Positions 56,833 through 64,000 of a stretch of 64,000 bases of DNA are shown piece after piece. Both the position numbers and the translations under genes were made by a program. Position 1 is the stretch's first letter. Every line of letters starts with the position of its first letter. Source of the DNA: Elmis aenea (Eukaryota; Arthropoda; Insecta; Coleoptera; Elmidae); contig OX393578.1 of assembly GCA_947652605.1 (NCBI GenBank), forward strand, positions 32,741,470-32,805,469. The letters are read 5' to 3'. The notes below the pieces were generated by a model. It made no database searches. It was not told the DNA's origin and saw only the letters and a list, made by a program, of their open reading frames with translations.

Positions 56833-57530
56833 GACAAACTTTTGTCAATCGCTCACTAATATCACTATTATATAAAGTATAATACCTTATGATTTTAATT
56901 TACCTTTAAAAAAATCTAGCAATAGCAACAACCTTTATTAATTTTTTAAATTTTATATTAAGCGGTTTACAAAAAACGGTTCCAAATAGAATGTTGGGCA
57001 CAGTGCACACTTCGTTTGCACAAAAATATGGGTCGCATTATACAATATTTAATTTAAGTGTGAGAAAACGCAAAAATCATATCACGTAAATACACTTAAT
57101 TGTAGATACTATTATTTACTGTACTACCACTTGTGTGCTGATAAATTCAATAAACACAGCTACCATGACGATGTTTTTATACAATGTTTTAAAATTACCT
57201 TTATCATAGTTTTAACGTTTTAAGAATTATGTTAAATTATGATCGCCCAGTTAAAACGCTGAAATAGGTTGATGACACATACGTTAGACATGGACATGAC
57301 GATATTCATAATTTAATAAAATACAGCACTAACTTAAGAAGTATTAGCTTTGTACAAACCATCCTCAATATTATTGCAAATAAATAATTTTAATTATTAT
57401 CGTTAGTTCAATCTGAAGAGATTTAAAAAAAAAATAAGATTATCTAGTCAGGTACTTAAACTCGATATAGCAGAATGGTTCGATAAAAGATTAAACTTTA
57501 CATTATTATATTATTACCACTCAAGCTAAA
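56833..57530. other. Intergenic spacer H-I
   Basis: About 700 bp of AT-rich DNA with no exon or repeat recognised; presumably contains the promoter of gene I. Confidence 0.4.
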
Positions 57531-60500
57531 ATGACTTCGTTCCAGATTAAAATTTTAATTTCAATTTTATGTGGAATCGTTGGGTAAGTTAACTGCAGTC
57601 TGTTGCAAAAGAATCTCTCTCTAAAATGTGAAATTTTAGAATATCGGGTCAGGTATTAAACCCTTTACCGTTTCCTGATGACTTCATGTTTGGAGTCTCT
57701 ACGGCATCTTACCAAATCGAAGGTGCATGGAACGAAAGTGGTAAGAAGTTTCATTGCACAATATTTTCCCTACTATATTTGAATTCAAAGGCTTATCTAC
57801 CTTTGATTATATTTAATGTTAAATTGGTAATAATATATTGCATTTGGGTAGAACATGTTTTTAATTGCCAATTTTTATAGGCGTTTACAATTTTTTTTAT
57901 ACTGGATCAAAAAATCTATTTTCTGTTATAATTTGATAACAACAGATTTAAAGATATTTGCATCAATTTTTGCAATACATAAACTCATTTTTGTATGTAT
58001 TATGTAAAAAAATCTTCTCGAGTTTTTATTTTGGAAACAATGTAAGAACTCATCTCTTTAGCACATGCTTAATAACTTCAAATCATTAATACTTTTTTAC
58101 TTATAAATAAAAATTTTAACAAGAAACTTTGTTGTCACCCGAATCTATTGTCTTTAAAATCTTGAATCAACATCCATCGCTGCGAATTCAACTAGAAAAA
58201 CGAAATAACGAAAGTGGAAGAAATTGTACTAAATCCAATTATAGAATTTTAGAAAATAAAGAAGGTAAAAACTTAATTCAGGGCACTTATGGAATCTCGT
58301 TTAATATAAAAAATGGAGATTTGGTTATATTTGCAAAAAATTACATATTATAAAGTTCAAAGCACAGCGATATTCAAATTTATTTAAAAAAAAGTCATAG
58401 TTCACTTGATTTAAAAAAAAATAAATTTTGCATTTTTTAAATCTATTTTATATCTTATTTAGTTTAATGATTAAAATTTGAAGCTTCGAGCATTGTGGTA
58501 ATTTCATATTCTACCTAAAACTGGAAGTATCAGTTTTTCCGTGACACACTTAGTTACGAAAATGTTACAGTTAACTTTTAATGGTCTTTGCTAATTTATC
58601 CGAATAACTATCGCCTATGAATATTAAGTGATACATCCTATACAATAAAATAAGTTCAGTGTATACTTTTGCAAGAAATGGACCGGTGTTCACCAATATT
58701 TTTTTAAATTTTTTTTTAGGTAAAGGAGAAAATATATGGGATCGGTTAACCCACACCCGACCAGAATTAATATTGGATCAAAGCAGCGGTGACATAGCTT
58801 GCGATTCGTACCACAAATTTAAAGAAGATGTTGCTCTCATGAAAAATTTAGGGATTAATTTTTACCGTTTTTCACTTTCTTGGTCACGACTGCTACCAAG
58901 TGGTTTTGTTAACAAAATAAATGAAGATGGCGTTCGTTTTTACAACGAGCTCTTGGATGAGCTTTTGGCTAACAATATAACACCCATGATAACGCTTTAC
59001 CACTGGGATCTTCCGCAACCTCTGCAAGATATAGGAGGATGGCCAAATAATTTGCTGGCCGAATATTTTGAAGACTACGCAAATTTTGTATTTGCGACGT
59101 TTGGTAAAAAAGTAAAATTATGGCTAACGTTCAACGAACCCAAGCAAGTTTGTTTGGGAGGATATGGTTACCAACATAAGGCACCAGCTGTACCATCTCC
59201 TGGTATAGGGGAATACTTATGCACGCATACGATTCTAAAAGCACACGCGAGAGCTTATCATCTTTATAATAATACTTACAAGCCAACACAAAAAGGTCAG
59301 ATTACAACACTTTAGTTTTAACAATAACGTTGTCGTTTTGCATATTTTTTTAAAATTCGACAAACAATTTGATCGACATTGTTTCAATACCAGAAGAGGC
59401 AGTAAAAACAACTGATTATTTTGCTGGTTTACCTACGACTCAATTTTTAAATGCTCATTCACAAATTAAATAATTTTTCTGCTTCTATATGCATTCATTA
59501 AGGTTAAACAGCCCCATTTATTTTAAGAATTATAGAAAGTTTCGTACTTTAGTCGTCTTAAACGTTTAGCAATCGTATTAAGAAGCGAATATACAGTAGT
59601 TAGCAGTGAATAATCAAAGACATTCATAATTTTATTTTAGTCAAAAGTGAATTCTCATAAAAGTGCCTATAGTTTCTTTAATTTTTGTTACATGTCGCCC
59701 TAAGGCTAAGGCCGCACTGCGGGATGGTTGGCTGGAGGGTAGATGGTAGATACACGCCGTCGCCTGGCGACAATTGTTGTGAAACAAAGCGCCTGGATTG
59801 TCGCCAGGCGACGGCGTGTATCTACAATCTACCCTCCAGCCAACCATCCCGCAGTGCGGCCGTAGCTTAAAAGAGGAACAAAAAAATACCTAGATTATTA
59901 TGTTCTAAATTTTGTTGGTTGTTGATTGATGCAATACAATTTAACGTTGGAATCGTGGTTAATTGTGGATTTCATCCAATTTGTTTTGTGTACACTTGAG
60001 CTAAGGCCGCACTGCGAGATGGTTGGCTGGAGGGTAGATGGTAGATACACGTCGTCGCCTGGCGACAATTTGTTGTGAAACAAAGCGCCTGGATTGTCGC
60101 CAAGCGACGGCGTGTATCTACCATTTACCCTCCAGCCAACCATCCCGCAGTGCGGCCTTAGCTTTGGGGTTAAAAGTAGTGTTACAACCAACCCCAATCA
60201 ATGTTTTCACTTGCAAATGTTCACTCTTGGCACATAATTGGTGGTTTTCTTCGTAGATGAGACCACACAAAACTTGTCGGATTAATTTTCTAATTTGTTG
60301 TATTTTTTGTTTCACATTTTTGAATATTTTTTCATTTTGCTAATGTGTATTTTGGAATCAAATATTAATTTTGTTGATAAATACTAACATATTTACTCAC
60401 GACTTATGAGCTGTGTAAATTATTTTGCCTTTACAACTTGCCACGAACATTGTTACTTTTAGCCCCAACGTTGAAGTTGGAAGTAACAGCTGTCTTACTA

Positions 60501-62494
60501 CAGAAAGAAATCGATTTGGATGTAAAACAATTGTTATACTCCATGAGAAATTAAATAAAAACAAAAAAAATTACTTTCATCCCCGGTCTCCCCTAGTAAC
60601 CAATAATTTATCAAAAATCACGTCAAGTCAAATGTTTAAATTTAAAACTCTGATCGTATGAAGTCAACTCAAAAGCGACAGGGGAAGTACATGTGTTTTG
60701 ACAGGGTATAAAATGATTGCAGTCGCTTATTCTACCACCTTAACCGCAGCGATTCTATTTTGTTTTCCCGCGTGATTGAAAATTAAAAGTTAGTTTATAA
60801 CTGATTCTTTTTGCATCAAAACTCGCAATAATCGTTTTAATTATTGATTTTCATATTTTTTTAAAACAGACACATATCGACATTAGTTATGTTACAATGA
60901 CTTTAATTGTAATAATTTATACTAATTAGTAATATGGTTTTTTGTTTTAAATAAAAAGCAAACTATTCTCGTAGTTATAATGTATGATAATTTAAGGTAT
61001 GAACCTTTTTGTATACAAAACAATTAAAATATTAACTTGTTTAGGTCGAGTTAGCATCACACTTGATTCGGCTTGGAACGAACCAAACAGTTTAGCCCCT
61101 GAAGACACTGAAGCCTCTGAAAGAATGATGCAATTTAGCGTAAGTGACTCACACAAACCGAAACTCTGGCAAATAATTTTGTACAATTTCTAGCTGGGTT
61201 GGTATGCCAATCCTATTTTCCATAAAGATGGTGATTACCCGCAAGTAATGAAAGATTTTATCGGCGACAGAAGCGCTCAGGAATCCTTTCCCTTCTCCCG
61301 TCTGCCAGAATTCACCCAAGAAGAAGTAGATTACATCAAGGGTACTTTTGACTTCTTCGGCCTTAATCATTACAGCACTGAGTTGGCTGCTGACAAGACT
61401 CCTGATGCTGTGGGAGATCCGTCTTATTACAAAGATACAAGAGTAAATAATTTGGTCGACCCAAATTGGCCAACAGCCGCATCACCATGGCTGCATGTAA
61501 TAATCTTAAAACATTAACAAATCGAGCAGTTATTTTTTTTTTTTTCGATTAAAGGTAGTACCATGGGGGTTCAGATATATACTTAATTATATTAAAAATT
61601 CTTATGATAATCCTGAAATTATCGTCACCGAGAACGGATATTCCGACCTAGGTGAATTAAATGATGCCGGTAGAGTTGAATACTATCAGGTACGTATATT
61701 CACTAGTACAGGGTGGTCCAAATTCGATGGGATTGCATGGGTATCTCGCTTAATATTCAAGATAGAGAAACGGTTTAATTACCAAAAATATTCTATTATT
61801 ACCGGTTTTTTAGTTATCAGCAAAAAACTGTTTTCTTGTCATACCGGAATTTACTTTACTGTTAACATGAACAGACCCATAAAATATTACAAAATAATTA
61901 AAACTTCTTGGAGCAAATTCTAAAAAAAAAATATTTTGCCCCGATTAACACAGTACATCGGTTAAAAATCATTTTAATAATCCACCTAGAATATTTCAAA
62001 TACACTTGCAGTTAAATTATTTAGAGTTTTTCTTTACAGCTTTATTTAAGTGCGTTATTGGATGCCATTTATCAAGATGGTGTGAATGTCACAGCTTACT
62101 CTGCATGGAGTTTATTGGACAATTACGAATGGTTTGATGGATATGTGTAAGTATAACTCAAAATTGTTTTTGTTTAACCAATAAAGATGACGATGAAGGG
62201 TTAAAAAGTATAAGCTACAATTAGTTGTGTATTGTGATAGTTTTTGTTAATTTAATTTTTGTGTGAAATTTGCTAACTGCCTATAAATCGATATGAATAA
62301 AACTCATTTCGATTATATAGACTGTCTGGTAAAATTTAATTTTATAAAAGTAGTGTAAATATTTTTCTTGCAGTTACAGATTTGGTCTTTACCAAATCGA
62401 TTTTTCCAGTCCAGATCGAACAAGGACAGCCAAAGCTTCTGCAGCAGCTTACAAAGAGATTATAGCCAACAGAAGACTGCTACCAGCTACATAA
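57531..62494 (+). CDS. GH1 beta-glucosidase, gene I (complete, 496 aa)
   Basis: Secreted GH1 enzyme. Exons are 57531-57583, 57640-57740, 58720-59295, 61045-61139, 61194-61496, 61555-61689, 62040-62146 and 62374-62494; 1491 bp in frame. Signal peptide [18 protein letters not shown]. Exon 2 has [14 protein letters not shown]; exon 3 [35 protein letters not shown] and acid/base about Glu191 in TFNEP. Exon 5 carries FFGLNHYS, exon 6 nucleophile about Glu402 in IVTENGY, exon 7 [10 protein letters not shown] (Tyr for Phe). Its exon 3 donor is the weak GTCAGA. Intron 3 (1.7 kb) holds twin palindromic MITEs; intron 6 holds a CAGGGTG fragment. A candidate AATAAA lies at about 62668. Confidence 0.94.
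59705..59866. mobile_element. Palindromic MITE, copy 1, in intron 3 of gene I
   Basis: Near-perfect palindrome with ends GCTAAGGCCGCACTGCGGG and the complement, arms of about 75 bp, and a centre containing GTCGCCTGGCGACAATTG. Open frames on both strands are the palindrome read both ways. A second copy lies 133 bp downstream. Confidence 0.75.
60000..60162. mobile_element. Palindromic MITE, copy 2, in intron 3 of gene I
   Basis: Almost identical to the copy at 59705-59866, same orientation and same palindromic design, bounded by AGCT on both sides. No obvious shared sequence flanks the two copies, which argues for two insertions rather than a local duplication. Confidence 0.75.
61709..61845. 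repeat. Left-end fragment of the 40.7-kb palindrome family
   Basis: CAGGGTGGTCCAAATTCGAT and about 115 further bases match the outer arm of the element at 40661, again preceded by TA. No right end is present in intron 6 of gene I, so it is truncated. Confidence 0.65.
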
Positions 62495-63224
62495 TGTTCT
62501 TATCTAATAATTGACATACACAATTAACATCAATAATTATATGAACATTAATTAAACATTTTTCAGTCTTTTATTTCTTATCGTCACAACTAAATGAATT
62601 AAGGCGTTCACATAATCAAAAAACATATTTTATAACACGATTCAATTGCAATATTGGTAGCTTGTAAATAAAGAGTTGCCATGGCATGGATCTGTTTATT
62701 TACTTAAAAGTCCTGTAAAATTACAATAAGACTAAATTTTCAAGTGTCATCTGTACATATTCACTTTTGCAATAAATATGTTTCCCCATCTTTGTCTAAC
62801 GTCGCATTTTCGAATAAAAGTGCTTGTACGAATGGTGTGAAACAGCCTGTATATGTATGTAAGGATTCCACGGCAAAATAAGTTTGGAAACCGCTCCTCT
62901 AGGGCAATGAAGTTCCTAAATTATAACTAAATACAAAAATGTCTTTTCACCAGAAAATCATAACCGTTTCGTAGCTGGGGAAGTAACAATGCGGCTATAT
63001 TAATTACACCGTTTAGTTATTCACAATAATTTAAAAAATCTTATTTTATAATACAAGGATGGGCTGAAGGATGACGGATAGATGGAGCTGTTTCGAACAG
63101 TTTTTTTTTGGCGCGCTGGCAAGTTCACTTCTTCAGACCGCCACCTGTCAAAATTCAGATCGCTGCGTTAATTAGTTTCGCTTTGGCAGCTTTTAATTAA
63201 GAGCGTGTCAGAGTTTTTGACGAA
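62495..63224. other. Spacer downstream of gene I
   Basis: The 3' flank of gene I. TTTGGAAACCGCTCC at about 62884 resembles a hAT end but has no partner. No gene recognised. Confidence 0.35.
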
Positions 63225-64000
63225 ATGGATAGTGTTGAAATTTGTACTGTCATAAAGTCTTTCTTCTTAAAAGGCTTATTAGCAACCTCCATACATAATG
63301 AGATGAAGCATGGTCTGAAGGACTGAGCTCCTTCATTTTCCAAAGTTGATAAATATGGTCATACAAGTGTTAAAGATGCCTTGTGTTGTGGACGCCCGAA
63401 ATCTGCCACTAAACCAGAAATTGTTGAAAAAATGCATGCTATGGTGTTAAAAGACCTTCCGATTAAGACGTCTGAGATAGCGGAACCTGTAAATATCTTA
63501 ACAGAACGCGCAACGTACATTTGGAATGCAGAGTTGGCCATGAAGAAGTTGTCCGCGAGGTGAGTGCCGCGACTGCTTAGTGATCAAAAATTGGTGCGGA
63601 TGCAAATTTCTCGTGAGTGTTTAGAGCGTTTTCAGAAGAACAAAGTGGATTTGCGCCAATTAATCACAACAGATGAAACTTAAGTCCATCATTACACGTC
63701 AGAAACTAAATTACAGTCTTAACAGTTGCGGCACAATGGTTCCCCCATCCCCCCAAAAAAGGCAATGGCTGTTCGATCTGAAGGGAAGGTAATGGCTTTC
63801 CATTTTTTGGTATGCAAAAGGTATTCTTCTAATTCATTACCTTCCAAAAGGCCAAGCCATCACAGTCAAATATTAAACTAGTCTTTTGGATAAACTAAAG
63901 CAAAACATTAATGAAAAGCGTCCTGATTTAGTCAATAATATTTTTTCAAGACAATGCAAGGCCCCACACGAATGTTATTGCTATGGAAAAAATTAACCAA
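63225..64000 (+). pseudogene. Degenerate mariner transposase (runs off the window)
   Basis: Starts MDSVEICTVIKSFFLKG at 63225. GHTSVKDAL, GRPKSATKPEIVEK, KKLSARWVPRLL-like, MQISRECLERFQKNK and ITTDET follow in the order expected of a mariner transposase (N-terminal helix-turn-helix, WVPHEL-like region, first catalytic Asp in TTDET). Near the window end, in another frame, comes a QDNA-type motif (CAAGACAATGCAAGGCC). An early TGA after GLKD (63325) and several frameshifts show it is inactive. The 3' end lies beyond 64000. Confidence 0.8.

Noticed and set aside
59641..60315. Several ORFs on both strands with repeated peptides
   Set aside because: They are the two palindromic MITEs of intron 3 of gene I read in several frames.

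Overview
This is a 64-kb piece of an AT-rich insect nuclear genome, most likely a beetle. That assignment is inference: it rests on short exons with GT-AG introns, a large tandem family of secreted glycoside hydrolase family 1 (GH1) enzymes, and many hAT, Tc1/mariner, piggyBac and Helitron remnants. I saw no bacterial, viral or tRNA/rRNA genes. The window holds one thing repeatedly: a head-to-tail array of GH1 beta-glucosidase-type genes, all on the + strand, separated and interrupted by mobile elements.

Layout: gene A (748-2086, 5' part lies before the window), gene B (3696-6359), gene C (6988-9399), gene D (10205-15551), gene E (19001-25547), an orphan first exon 'G1' (26452-26501), damaged gene F (31212-36366), a relic last exon 'E2' (39505-39588), gene G (43673-49364), pseudogene H (51361-56832) and gene I (57531-62494). 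Complete copies share one eight-exon plan: a short signal-peptide exon, then exons of 101, 573/576, 95, 303, 135, 107 and about 112-139 bp. The intron phases match, and B, C, D, E, G and I sum to exact open frames of 498, 498, 492, 495, 492 and 496 residues. Each keeps the GH1 acid/base (NEP in exon 3) and nucleophile (ENG in exon 6). They are predicted to be secreted, probably gut, beta-glucosidases acting on dietary or plant beta-glucosides; the individual substrates cannot be read from the sequence.

History: the order D-E-G1 followed by F-E2-G shows a tandem duplication of a three-gene block. Afterwards each block lost different members: G1 is reduced to its first exon, E2 to its last, and F has lost its signal-peptide exon. 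H is a multiply broken pseudogene with a 712-bp element inside exon 7. Paralogous comparison of D with F gives empty sites that date several insertions: a piggyBac derivative, a GC-rich palindrome and two hAT-like elements.

Between and inside the genes lie hAT MITEs with intact 8-bp target duplications (188-473, 15970-16210, 50194-50523), a Helitron (4703-5041), a Harbinger-like element with TAA duplications (16728-17881), a TTAA-flanked piggyBac deletion derivative (34617-35743), a set of long palindromic elements beginning CAGGGTG at TA sites, and degenerate mariner and hAT transposase fragments. No non-GH1 host gene could be recognised.
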